Origin: Streptomyces cellulosae
GTDB lineage: Bacteria > Actinomycetota > Actinomycetes > Streptomycetales > Streptomycetaceae
Direction of reading: 5' to 3'
Length of the DNA: 64,000 nucleotides
NCBI RefSeq assembly: GCF_000721105.1
Contig: NZ_JOEV01000015.1
Coordinates: forward strand, 1 to 64,000
Shown: positions 7,917 to 16,041 of the stretch, piece after piece
Numbering within the stretch: position 1 is the first letter of the stretch
Layout: the number at the start of each line of letters is the position of its first letter
The notes under the pieces: model-generated
The model's database searches: none
The model's input: the letters and a program-made list of their open reading frames with translations, nothing else
Told to the model about the DNA's origin: nothing
Program-made: the position numbers and the translations under genes

Positions 7917-9560
7917 TCAGTGCGACCCGGCCCGTGCCTCCTCCTTCGCGTTCGCGGGACCGCCGAGCGCCGCCTCCGCCGCCGCGTACAGGTCGGCCGG
8001 ACGCACGCCGGTCAGCGCGGTGACCAGGTGACCGTCCGGTCGTACGAGGAGGACCGTGTGAGGAGCGGCGCCCGGGTACTCCTCGGCGACCAGCAGCTCC
8101 GCGGGGTGCGGCAGCGCGGTCACCGCCGCCGCCAGCCGGGGCATGATCCCGGCGGTCACCCAGTGCTTGCGCTCCCACACACCGGTGCCCGGGGCGACCA
8201 GTACGACGAGCAGGGCGCCACGACCGAGGCGGTCGCGCAGTCGTACGAAGGAGCCGTCCTCCGCCGTCACCCGCACATCGGTGACGGGCGCGCCGGGCTC
8301 CGTGGCGACGAGGGCCTCTCCTTCGAGGTGCCGGGGTGCGAGCGGTGAGTCGGCGTACGCCCCCGGCGCACCCAGAACTCCGCGCCCCAAGTGACCGTCC
8401 GTGAGGAGCGCGTCGTGGCCGCGGGCCGAGCCCGGGACGAACCCGCGCAGGCCTGTGCCACCGCGCAGCAGCGGCAGAGCCTGGTCGGCGGCGCGCAGCC
8501 GGGCGGCGACCACCGCGCGCCGCTCCGCCTGGTAGCTGTCGAGAAGGGCCTCGTGCGGCCCGTGGTGCCAGGCCAGTGCCAGCTTCCAGGCGAGGTTGTC
8601 GGCGTCCCGGAGACCCTCGTCGAGTCCCTGCGTGCCGAGCGCTCCGAGCAGGTGCGCCGCGTCCCCGGCGAGGAAGACCCGGCCCACGCGCCAGCGGCGG
8701 GCCAGCCGGTGGTGGACCGTGTGCACGCCGGTGTCGAGGAGTTCGTACGGCGGTGTCGCCCCGTCCGTCCAGCCCGCCAGGGTCTCCCTGATGCGGGCCA
8801 CCAGCAACTCGGGCGTGACCAGGTACTTGCCCGGCGGCAGCAACCAGTCCAGGCGCCACACCCCGTCCGGCAGGGGGCGGGCGGTGATCTCGCCGGCGGA
8901 GGGGCCGGAGGTACGCCACGGGGGCAGCCGGTGGAGCAACGCCTCGTCGGGCCGGGGAAGTTCCGCGCGCAGAGCCGCGACCGCGTGCCGTTCGACCGCC
9001 GTACGGCCCGGGAAGCGGATGTCCTGGAGCTTGCGTACGGTCGAGCGGGTGCCGTCGCAGCCGACCAGGTAACTGCCGCGCCACCAGGTGCCCTTGGGGC
9101 CACGGGTGTGGGCGGTGACGCCGGAGGGCTCCTGTTCGACGCTGTCGAGGCGACTGTCCGACGCGATCTTGACGAGGGGTTCGCGGGCCAGGGCGGCGCG
9201 CAGGGCCCCGGTCAGGACGTGCTGGGCGATGTGCAGCGGGGCGGGGCCGGCGTCGGTGGCCGGCTCGGCCCCCGGGTCGGCGTCGGCGTCGGCGGCGCCG
9301 AACGTGACCTCGCGCATCACCTGCTTGCGCCGCATCGACCGCCATCCGGCCCAATGGACACCGGCCCCGGCGAGCGGCACACCCGAGAGCCGCTCCATGA
9401 GGGCGGCGCTGTCCTCGCGCAGCACGACGGTGCGCGCGAGTCGCGGTTCGTCTTTGCCGGGTCCTTCGTCGAGCACCACGGACGGCACGTCCTGACGCGC
9501 CAGCGCAAGGGCGAGCGCAAGCCCGACGGGGCCCGCTCCCACGATGATCACCGGGTCCAC
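7917..9560 (-). CDS. FAD-dependent aromatic monooxygenase (MhpA/PheA-like)
   Basis: A 547-residue class A flavoprotein hydroxylase. The FAD-binding motif GAGPVGLALALALAR is at the N-terminus, the DG motif is GCDGTRSTVRKL, and the second FAD motif is FLAGDAAHLLGALGTQGLDEGLRDADNLAWKL, whose core GDAAH is clear. A C-terminal thioredoxin-like region follows. The overall layout resembles 3-(3-hydroxyphenyl)propionate hydroxylase and polyketide or rifampicin hydroxylases. The substrate cannot be told from sequence. The start chosen is GTG 9560 (VDPVIIVGAGPVG), with AGGGGG nine bases before it; the longer frame lacks flavoprotein features. It stands alone, and no catabolic partner genes flank it. 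Confidence 0.85.
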   Translation of the reverse strand: MDPVIIVGAGPVGLALALALARQDVPSVVLDEGPGKDEPRLARTVVLREDSAALMERLSGVPLAGAGVHWAGWRSMRRKQVMREVTFGAADADADPGAEPATDAGPAPLHIAQHVLTGALRAALAREPLVKIASDSRLDSVEQEPSGVTAHTRGPKGTWWRGSYLVGCDGTRSTVRKLQDIRFPGRTAVERHAVAALRAELPRPDEALLHRLPPWRTSGPSAGEITARPLPDGVWRLDWLLPPGKYLVTPELLVARIRETLAGWTDGATPPYELLDTGVHTVHHRLARRWRVGRVFLAGDAAHLLGALGTQGLDEGLRDADNLAWKLALAWHHGPHEALLDSYQAERRAVVAARLRAADQALPLLRGGTGLRGFVPGSARGHDALLTDGHLGRGVLGAPGAYADSPLAPRHLEGEALVATEPGAPVTDVRVTAEDGSFVRLRDRLGRGALLVVLVAPGTGVWERKHWVTAGIMPRLAAAVTALPHPAELLVAEEYPGAAPHTVLLVRPDGHLVTALTGVRPADLYAAAEAALGGPANAKEEARAGSH

Positions 9561-9904
9561 GGCGCGGCGCCCCCTGCTCGCGGTGACATCTTGGAGGACG
9601 TGGGCGAACAGGCAGGTGGAGCGGGGTGCACGATCACAGAACGTATGCAACCCATTGCCGGTGCTTGCGTCAAGTGACGGTGGCCCCGGCCGGGCTGACC
9701 GTGTCTCAGCCGTGTCGCCTCGGACCGGCAGAGCCGGTGTCGTCCTCAAGCCCGCGGAGCCGGGGCGGTCCTCGCGCCGGGAGCGGAGCACGGGGGCAGG
9801 ACACCGGCCGCGCCCCTCGCCAGGACGGCGCGGCAGTCCCCCTCCTGGAGGGGGCGTCCCCTCCGGGAGCGGGACGGTCCCGGCCACAGGACTCGCGCTG
9901 ACGA

Positions 9905-9943
9905 GTGTCCTGCCTGTCCCCGAGGCGAAGACAAGCAGGACAC
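9905..9943 (-). terminator. Second hairpin downstream of gluD
   Basis: GTGTCCTGCCTGTC (9905-9918) pairs with GACAAGCAGGACAC (9930-9943) over 14 positions with one mismatch and an 11-base loop. It follows the first hairpin in the direction of gluD transcription and probably backs up termination of the gluABCD operon. Confidence 0.7.
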
Positions 9944-9946
9944 CGC

Positions 9947-9972
9947 GCCCGGTCCTGCCGGGAGGACCGGGC
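9947..9972 (-). terminator. gluABCD operon terminator
   Basis: GCCCGGTCCT (9947-9956) and AGGACCGGGC (9963-9972) are perfectly complementary with a 6-base loop. It lies eight bases beyond the gluD stop codon on the minus strand and is a strong GC-rich terminator candidate. Confidence 0.8.
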
Positions 9973-9979
9973 GTCGCGG

Positions 9980-10927
9980 TTACTTCGCCGTCGGGCGGTT
10001 CTCGTCACCCTCGACAGGGCCGAGGGGCCCTTCGGTGACGTCGAGGACTCCCGGCTGCTCGGCCGGCTCGGCCGCCGCGGCCACTACGACACCGGTCTTC
10101 GCGCGGCGTCCGCGCCGTTCGATCCAACTGGCGAGGGAGGACAGCGCGAGGCACATCGCGATGTAGATCGCGCCGACGACGATGGTGACCGCCGTGAACG
10201 GGTTCTCGCCGTTCACGATGATGTTGCCGGCCATCGTGCGCGCGGCGTAGAGCAGTTCCGGATACAGGATGATGTAGCCCAGGGACGTGTCCTTGAGCGT
10301 GACCACCAGCTGACTGATCATCGTGGGCAGCATGGAACGCACGGCCTGCGGCACCAGCAGCGTGGTCATGACCTGGTACTTGCGCAGCCCGAGCGCGTAC
10401 GCCGCCTCGACCTGCCCCTTGGGCACGGCGTTGATCCCGGCGCGGAGCACCTCGGCCTGGACGGAACCGTTGTAGATGGTCAGGCCGACGACCAGGCCCC
10501 AGAATCCGGTGTCCGTGCCGAGGACGCCGAGGTCGTTCTTGTAGGTGAGGAACAGCACCCACAGGGCGTAGATCGTGATCAGCAGGGGTACTGCCCGGAA
10601 GATCTCGATGAACCCCGTGGCGAACCAGCGGACGGGCTTGTGCTCGGACAGCCGCGCGACGGCGAGCAGCAGACCGAGGACGAGGGACAGCGCGCCGGCG
10701 ACGGCGAACACCTTCAAGGTGGTCAGCAGGCCGTCACGGAGGTTGGTCCGCACACCGGCGTTGTTGAAGATGTCCCAGACCTCGGGCTCCAGCTGGCCCT
10801 TGGCGTGCAGCCGGTACACGGCGAAGACGATCAGACCGAGCACGGCCAGGGAACCGAGGACCGTGTAGAGGCGGTTGCGCAGCCGGGCCCGGGGGCCCGG
10901 CGCGTCGTACAGAACGCTCGAACTCAT
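9980..10927 (-). CDS. gluD: Glutamate ABC transporter permease GluD
   Basis: A 315-residue inner-membrane permease of the polar amino-acid importer family (HisM/GlnP type). An N-terminal helix (VLGSLAVLGLIVFAVYRL) precedes the ABC permease core with GLLTTLKVFAVAGALSLVLGLLL. The EAA-type loop that contacts the ATPase is in VEAAYALGLRKYQVMTTLLVPQAVRSMLPT. The Ala/Glu-rich C-terminus is probably cytoplasmic. The start is ATG 10927, overlapping the gluC stop (ATGA), so the two permeases are made together. The upstream extension of the open frame is only antisense or shadow sequence. It is the last gene of the operon, followed by two hairpins. Confidence 0.92.
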   Translation of the reverse strand: MSSSVLYDAPGPRARLRNRLYTVLGSLAVLGLIVFAVYRLHAKGQLEPEVWDIFNNAGVRTNLRDGLLTTLKVFAVAGALSLVLGLLLAVARLSEHKPVRWFATGFIEIFRAVPLLITIYALWVLFLTYKNDLGVLGTDTGFWGLVVGLTIYNGSVQAEVLRAGINAVPKGQVEAAYALGLRKYQVMTTLLVPQAVRSMLPTMISQLVVTLKDTSLGYIILYPELLYAARTMAGNIIVNGENPFTAVTIVVGAIYIAMCLALSSLASWIERRGRRAKTGVVVAAAAEPAEQPGVLDVTEGPLGPVEGDENRPTAK

Positions 10928-11571
10928 CGTGCGACCCCCAGGCGCCGCTCCAGCAGCCGGAAGAGACCACTGATGGAGAAAGTGATGACGAGGTAGCCGA
11001 GGGCCACCCACAGGAAGATCCAGGCGATGGCGAAGCCCTGGTCGCTGAGCAGCTTCTGCACGCCGAACAGTTCGGTGACGCTGAACGCGCCCGCGATCGC
11101 CGAGTTCTTGGTCAGGGCGATGAAGATCGAGCTCAGGGGCGGGATCACGGTGCGTGTGGCCTGAGGCAGCACGATCATGCGGAGCGTCTGCGTGAAGGTC
11201 ATGCCCAGGGAGCGGGCGGCCTCCGCCTGTCCGACGGGCACGGTGTTGATGCCCGAGCGGATGGCCTCGCAGACGAAGGACGAGGTGTAGAAACCGAGTG
11301 CCAGGAGGGCCTTCGTCCACGGGCTGAGGCCCGGCACGAAGATCACGGGGACCACGAACCACGCGACGAGGAAGAGCAGGGTCAGCGGGGTGTTGCGGAA
11401 GAGGGTGACCCAGACGGTGCCCAGGAGCCGCAGCGGAGGCACGGGAGAGACACGGAATCCGGCGACGATGACACCCAGCACCATCGCGAGGAGTCCGCTG
11501 GCCAGGGTCAGCAGGACGGTGCCGATGAACCCCTCGCGGAATTCCGCGAGATGGTCGAGCAGTACGTTCAC
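10924..11571 (-). CDS. gluC: Glutamate ABC transporter permease GluC
   Basis: A 215-residue permease, the partner of GluD. Helices include GFIGTVLLTLASGLLAMVLGVIVAGF and LTLLFLVAWFVVPVIFV. The EAA loop is AEAARSLGMTFTQTLRMIVLPQATRTVIPP. GTG 11571 (VNVLLDHLAEF) is preceded by GAGGA with eight-base spacing; the longer frame reads into the gap after gluB and shows no transporter sequence. Overlap with gluD is ATGA. About 150 bp separates it from gluB, which is larger than elsewhere in this operon. Confidence 0.92.
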   Translation of the reverse strand: MNVLLDHLAEFREGFIGTVLLTLASGLLAMVLGVIVAGFRVSPVPPLRLLGTVWVTLFRNTPLTLLFLVAWFVVPVIFVPGLSPWTKALLALGFYTSSFVCEAIRSGINTVPVGQAEAARSLGMTFTQTLRMIVLPQATRTVIPPLSSIFIALTKNSAIAGAFSVTELFGVQKLLSDQGFAIAWIFLWVALGYLVITFSISGLFRLLERRLGVAR

Positions 11572-11720
11572 GGAGAAGGTCCTCGTGGGCGGCGTACGGG
11601 CAGGGAAGGGGCCGTCACGGGCGCGCAGGGTGCGGGCGCCCGGGACGGACGGTTCGGACGGCGGCCGGTCGGTGAGGGCGGACGTGGCCGGCTCTCCGGG
11701 CGCGGCGCCGCACCGGATCC

Positions 11721-12635
11721 TCAGTAACGCTCGACGGCCGGGGGCTCCGTGTACGCCGACTTGGACAGGCCGAGCGTGGCGTCGTACGCCTTCTTGTAGT
11801 CGCCGTTCTTCTCGTGCGCCTCGAGGGCGTCGTTGACCGCGTCGCGCAGGGCCTTGTCGTCCTTGTTCATGCCGACGCCGTACGGCTCCTTGGTGAACGG
11901 CTTGCCGACGACCTTCAGCTTCGTCGGGCGCTGAGCGGCATAGCCCTTGAGGATCGCGTCGTCGGTGGTCACCGCGTCGACCTCGTTGTTGAGCAACTGC
12001 TGCACGCACTCGGAGTACTTGGACAACTCCACGGTCTTGGCACCGTACTTGGGCTTCTTGATCTCCTGGAGCGGGGTGGAGCCCTTGATGGAACAGACCG
12101 TCTTGCCCTTGAGCGAGTCGGGGCCGGTGATGCCCTTCTCGTCCGCGCGGATGAGGAGGTCGGCGCCCGCGAGGAAGTACGGTCCGGCGAAGCCGACCTG
12201 CTTCTTACGCTCGTCGTTGATCGTGTACGTGCCCACGTAGAGCTGTACTTCGCCCTTGGAGATGGTGGTCTCGCGGACGTTCGAGTCGACTGTCTTGAAC
12301 TCGATCTGCGAGGGCTTGAAGCCGAGGTCGGCCGCCACCATCTTGGCGATCTCGATGTCGAAGCCGGAACGCTTGCCGTCGGTGTCCTCGAAGCCCAGGA
12401 ACGGCTGGTCGTTCTTCGCGCCGATGACGAGCTTGCCGGCCTGCTGGGCCTTCTTCAGGGTGGGGGAGTCGACCTTCACGTCCGAGGCGACCGTGTACGT
12501 CGGAAGCTTCGGCTGGTTCGCGCCGCCGGTCTCGCCGGGCGTGTCGCCGGCGTTGCCGGACTCGCCGCCACAGGCCGAGACGGTCAGGGCGAGGACGGCG
12601 AGGACGGCCGCGGAGGCGGACTTGCGGAGTTTCAT
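11721..12635 (-). CDS. gluB: Glutamate ABC transporter substrate-binding lipoprotein GluB
   Basis: A 304-residue family-3 extracellular solute-binding protein. A signal peptide with lipobox LTVSAC places the lipid-modified Cys at residue 22. The mature part has the expected two-lobed binding protein motifs, FLGFEDTDGKRSGFDIEIAKMVA and the ligand-contact region GSTPLQEI. The start is ATG 12635, with AAAGGA about eight bases upstream; the ATG at 12644 would leave no room for a ribosome binding site. The protein should capture glutamate outside the cell and deliver it to GluC-GluD. Confidence 0.94.
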   Translation of the reverse strand: MKLRKSASAAVLAVLALTVSACGGESGNAGDTPGETGGANQPKLPTYTVASDVKVDSPTLKKAQQAGKLVIGAKNDQPFLGFEDTDGKRSGFDIEIAKMVAADLGFKPSQIEFKTVDSNVRETTISKGEVQLYVGTYTINDERKKQVGFAGPYFLAGADLLIRADEKGITGPDSLKGKTVCSIKGSTPLQEIKKPKYGAKTVELSKYSECVQQLLNNEVDAVTTDDAILKGYAAQRPTKLKVVGKPFTKEPYGVGMNKDDKALRDAVNDALEAHEKNGDYKKAYDATLGLSKSAYTEPPAVERY

Positions 12636-12711
12636 GATGAACATCCTTTGTCTGTGAAAGATGCGGGCCCTCAGGGGCCCTGACGCAGGTCTCAGGCGCG
12701 CGACGGGGCCC

Positions 12712-13488
12712 TCAGTGGTGCAGGATCTTGGACAGGAAGTCCTTGGCCCGGTCGCTGCGGGGGTTGCTGAAGAACTGGCCCGGCACAGCCTCTTCGACGA
12801 TGCGGCCGTCGGCCATGAACACGACGCGGTTGGCGGCCGAACGGGCGAAACCCATCTCGTGGGTGACGACGATCATGGTCATGCCGTCACGAGCGAGCTG
12901 CTGCATGACCTCCAGGACCTCGTTGATCATCTCCGGGTCGAGAGCCGACGTGGGCTCGTCGAAGAGCATGACCTTGGGGTCCATCGCCAGGGCCCGCGCG
13001 ATGGCCACGCGCTGCTGCTGGCCGCCGGAGAGCTGTGCGGGGTACTTGTCGGCCTGCGTCGCCACGCCGACCCGGTCGAGCAGGGATCGCGCCTTCTCCT
13101 CGGCCTGCTTCTTGTCCGTCTTGCGGACCTTGATCTGGCCCAGCATGACGTTCTCGAGCACGGTCTTGTGCGCGAACAGGTTGAAGGACTGGAACACCAT
13201 GCCGACGTCGGCGCGCAACCGGGCCAGCTCCCTGCCCTCCTGGGGCAGCGGCTTGCCGTCGATGGTGATCGTGCCGGAGTCGATCGTCTCCAGGCGGTTG
13301 ATGGTGCGGCACAGGGTGGACTTCCCGGACCCGGAGGGTCCGATGACCACGACGACCTCGCCGCGGGCGATCGTCAAATCGATGTCCTGGAGCACGTGCA
13401 ACGCGCCGAAATGCTTGTTGACGCTCTTCAGGACGACCAGTTCGCCGGTCGCGGCCACATCTTCCTTGGCCACCGATACTTCGGTCAT
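12712..13488 (-). CDS. gluA: Glutamate ABC transporter ATPase GluA
   Basis: A 258-residue ABC ATPase of the polar amino-acid class that powers GluBCD import. Walker A GPSGSGKST is at residues 50-58, the Q-loop is VFQSFNLF, the signature is LSGGQQQRVAIARAL, and Walker B with D-loop is VMLFDEPTSALDP, followed by the switch His in VTHEM. It is the first gene of gluABCD and is divergent from gluR. The gap before it contains a TCAG direct repeat (13556-13573) that may be the GluR site. Confidence 0.95.
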   Translation of the reverse strand: MTEVSVAKEDVAATGELVVLKSVNKHFGALHVLQDIDLTIARGEVVVVIGPSGSGKSTLCRTINRLETIDSGTITIDGKPLPQEGRELARLRADVGMVFQSFNLFAHKTVLENVMLGQIKVRKTDKKQAEEKARSLLDRVGVATQADKYPAQLSGGQQQRVAIARALAMDPKVMLFDEPTSALDPEMINEVLEVMQQLARDGMTMIVVTHEMGFARSAANRVVFMADGRIVEEAVPGQFFSNPRSDRAKDFLSKILHH

Positions 13489-13555
13489 CGCTTTTGGGCT
13501 CCGTCCTCCTCGGTTGCGGAGGACCCTAGTAACGGCACGCGACCAGCGTCATTAC

Positions 13556-13573
13556 ATCTGAGGGGAATCTGAG
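13556..13573 (-). promoter_or_regulatory. Candidate GluR-binding direct repeat at gluA promoter
   Basis: ATCTGAG occurs at 13556-13562 and again at 13567-13573, an 11-bp period. Read on the gluA coding strand this is TCAG-N7-TCAGATG. The same TCAG-N7-TCAGATG pattern occurs before gluR at 13763-13780. OmpR-family regulators bind such one-turn direct repeats. A nearby palindrome, TCCGAT-AGCA-ATCGGA (13582-13597), may be a second element. Confidence 0.55.
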
Positions 13574-13760
13574 CATCACGATCCGATAGCAATCGGACAC
13601 ATGTTGTAGCACTTACCGCGTGGGTCCGTATCGGCCGGGTAACGGAAGAGGCTCGCAACCGGAACCCTCTTGACGTCGTCCTCGTCCATCAGCGTGACTG
13701 CTCAGGCACGCACGCGCGCGTGCACGTGATTCGTGTGCAGGTAAACCGCGTGCGGCAGGC

Positions 13761-13780
13761 ATTCAGTACATATTCAGATG
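13761..13780 (+). promoter_or_regulatory. Candidate GluR-binding direct repeat at gluR promoter
   Basis: ATTCAG at 13761-13766 is repeated at 13772-13777 with an 11-bp period, giving TCAG-N7-TCAGATG. This is the same pattern as in the gluA promoter on the opposite strand. It lies about 30 bp before the gluR start codon and suggests autoregulation. Confidence 0.5.
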
Positions 13781-13808
13781 GTACGTCCGATGAATCGAAG
13801 GGGGCCGG

Positions 13809-14495
13809 ATGAGACTTCTCCTCGTCGAGGACGACAACCATGTGGCCGCGGCCCTGTCCGCGGTCCTCGCGCGCCACGGTTTCGACGTCACGCACGCCCG
13901 CAGCGGCGAGGAGGCCCTTCAGGCGCTCGTCCCGGAGGGCGCGGGCTTCGGTGTCGTCCTCCTCGACCTGGGCCTGCCCGACCAGGACGGCTACGAGGTG
14001 TGCGGCAAGATCCGCAAGCGCACCGGCACCCCGGTGATCATGGTGACCGCCCGTTCCGACGTCCGCTCCCGCATCCACGGACTCAACCTCGGTGCCGACG
14101 ACTACGTGGTCAAGCCCTACGACACCGGCGAACTGCTCGCCCGTATCCACGCCGTCAGCCGGCGCACCGTCCAGGAGGACACCCCGGGCGGCGGGGAGGG
14201 CGCGCTGCGGCTCGGTCCGGTGCACATCGAGCTGCCCACCCGTCAGGTCAGTGTGGACGGTGCGGTCATCCAGCTGACCCGCAAGGAATTCGACCTCCTG
14301 GCCCTGCTCGCACAGCGCCCGGGGGTGGTCTTCCGCCGGGAGCAGATCATCAGCGAGGTGTGGCGCACCAGTTGGGAGGGGACCGGGCGCACTCTGGAGG
14401 TGCACGTCGCCTCGCTGCGCGCCAAGCTGCGCATGCCGGCCCTGATCGAGACCGTGCGCGGCGTAGGCTACCGGCTCGTCGCCCCGGACGCGTAG
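13809..14495 (+). CDS. gluR: Response regulator GluR (OmpR family)
   Basis: A 228-residue OmpR/PhoB-type regulator. The receiver domain (residues ~1-115) has acidic pair LVEDD, phospho-acceptor Asp53 in LLDLGLPDQDGYEV and Lys in DYVVKPYD. The winged-helix DNA-binding domain (residues ~130-225) has LTRKEFDLLALLAQRPG and the end ETVRGVGYRLV. The name follows its position beside gluABCD and gluK; the S. coelicolor GluR-GluK pair senses glutamate and activates gluABCD. Start ATG 13809; weak upstream GGGGCCGG. gluK follows after nine bases. Confidence 0.9.
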   Translation: MRLLLVEDDNHVAAALSAVLARHGFDVTHARSGEEALQALVPEGAGFGVVLLDLGLPDQDGYEVCGKIRKRTGTPVIMVTARSDVRSRIHGLNLGADDYVVKPYDTGELLARIHAVSRRTVQEDTPGGGEGALRLGPVHIELPTRQVSVDGAVIQLTRKEFDLLALLAQRPGVVFRREQIISEVWRTSWEGTGRTLEVHVASLRAKLRMPALIETVRGVGYRLVAPDA

Positions 14496-14504
14496 CGGGG
14501 CCGG

Positions 14505-15896
14505 GTGCGTACACGTCTCCTCCCGCTGCTCATCGTCCTGATGGCGGCCGTGCTGCTGGCGCTCGGCGTCCCGCTCGCGGTGAGCGTCGCAGGGGCCCAG
14601 CAGCAGAAGGTGGTCGTCGACCGGATCGACGACACGGCGCGCTTCGCGGCGCTCGCCCAGTTCGTCACCGACACCCCCGGCGAGTCGAACGAGCGCCAGG
14701 CGACCCTGAACAGCGAGCTCACCAGCTACTTCGAGGTCTACGGAATCCAGGCGGGCGTCTTCTACGCCAACGAGAGCGTCATGGCGAAGGCGCCGTCCGG
14801 CTTCGCCCTCCCGGCGACGGGCGTGGTGCGCGACGCGTACGCCGAGGCGCTGCTGAGCCGGCGCAGCCATGACCCCCACCAGGTGTGGCCCTGGCAGCGT
14901 GGCCGCCTGGTCGTCGCCTCGCCGGTCATCCGGGACGGCGATGTCGTCGCGGTGGTGGTCACCGACTCGCCCACCGGGCAGATGCGGTCGCGGATCCTGC
15001 ACGGCTGGCTGGTCATCGGCGCGGGGGAGATCGCCGCGATGCTGCTCGCCGTCGGCGCCGCCCTGCGGCTGACGGGCTGGGTGCTCCGGCCCGTGCGCAT
15101 CCTGGACACCACCACCCACATGATCGCGAGCGGTGCCCTGAAGTCCCGGGTCGCGGCCGCCGGCGGCCCGCCGGAACTCCGCAGGCTCGCCCGGTCGTTC
15201 AACGAGATGGCGGACAACGTCGAGGACGTCCTGGAGCAGCAGCGCGCCTTCGTCGCCGACGCCTCGCACCAGCTGCGCAACCCGCTCGCGGCGCTGTTGC
15301 TGCGCATCGAACTGCTCGCCTTCGAACTACCGGAGGGCAATCAGGAGATCGCCTCCGTCCAGGCCGAGGGCAAGCGCCTGGCCCAGGTCCTCGACGACCT
15401 GCTCGACCTGGCCCTGGCCGAGCACACCGAGGCGGACCTGAGGATCACCGACATCGGCGCGCTGACCACCGAGCGGCTCGCCGCCTGGTCACCGACCGCC
15501 GAGGCCAAGGGCGTACGACTGGTGGGCGACTGCCCGCCCACCACCGGGTGGGCCGACCCGGTCACGCTCTCCAGCGCGCTGGACGCCGTGATCGACAACG
15601 CGGTGAAGTTCACGCCAAAGGACGCGACCGTGGAGGTCACGGTGGCCTCCGACGGCGACACCTCCACCATCGTGGTCAGCGACCGCGGTCCCGGACTGAC
15701 CGACGAGGAACTCGCCCGCATCGGCGACCGCTTCTGGCGCAGCGGCCGCCACCAGAACGTGAAGGGCTCCGGACTCGGCCTGTCCATCTCCCGGACCCTG
15801 CTCGCGGCGGGCGGCGGCTCGATCTCCTACGCCCACCACGAGCCGCACGGGCTGACGGTCACGGTGAGGGTGCCGCGGTCGGGCCCGGTGGCGTGA
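14505..15896 (+). CDS. gluK: Sensor histidine kinase GluK
   Basis: A 463-residue membrane histidine kinase. Helix 1 (LLPLLIVLMAAVLLALGVPLAVSVAG) is followed by an extracytoplasmic sensor of about 135 residues and helix 2 (GWLVIGAGEIAAMLLAVGAALRL). Then come a HAMP region, the phospho-acceptor H-box VADASHQLRNPLAALLLRIE, and an ATPase domain with N-box DAVIDNAVKF, G1 SDRGPGL and G2 GSGLGLSIS. It should sense extracellular glutamate and phosphorylate GluR. GTG 14505 is nine bases after gluR. It converges on the TAXI protein gene. Confidence 0.9.
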   Translation: MRTRLLPLLIVLMAAVLLALGVPLAVSVAGAQQQKVVVDRIDDTARFAALAQFVTDTPGESNERQATLNSELTSYFEVYGIQAGVFYANESVMAKAPSGFALPATGVVRDAYAEALLSRRSHDPHQVWPWQRGRLVVASPVIRDGDVVAVVVTDSPTGQMRSRILHGWLVIGAGEIAAMLLAVGAALRLTGWVLRPVRILDTTTHMIASGALKSRVAAAGGPPELRRLARSFNEMADNVEDVLEQQRAFVADASHQLRNPLAALLLRIELLAFELPEGNQEIASVQAEGKRLAQVLDDLLDLALAEHTEADLRITDIGALTTERLAAWSPTAEAKGVRLVGDCPPTTGWADPVTLSSALDAVIDNAVKFTPKDATVEVTVASDGDTSTIVVSDRGPGLTDEELARIGDRFWRSGRHQNVKGSGLGLSISRTLLAAGGGSISYAHHEPHGLTVTVRVPRSGPVA

Positions 15897-16041
15897 GGCG
15901 GGATACGGCGTCCTCGTCGGCCCTTCCGCGGCGTTCGCGTGAGGCCGGGCGGCGGCTCGTGTGCGGCTCCGCCCACGGTGGTCGGGCGAGACGTCGTACG
16001 TCGCCGTCCGCGGTGACGGTGCGACAAGTGCGCAGACCTCC

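Larger units (their letters stand above)
9561..9979. other. Intergenic region upstream of the monooxygenase gene
   Basis: This is a gene-free stretch between the monooxygenase start and the gluD stop. Its gluD-proximal half holds two strong hairpins (listed as terminators). The middle has a short GC palindrome, CCCCTCCTGGAGGGG, near 9840. A promoter for the monooxygenase must lie here, but no clear -10/-35 pair was recognised. Confidence 0.5.
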
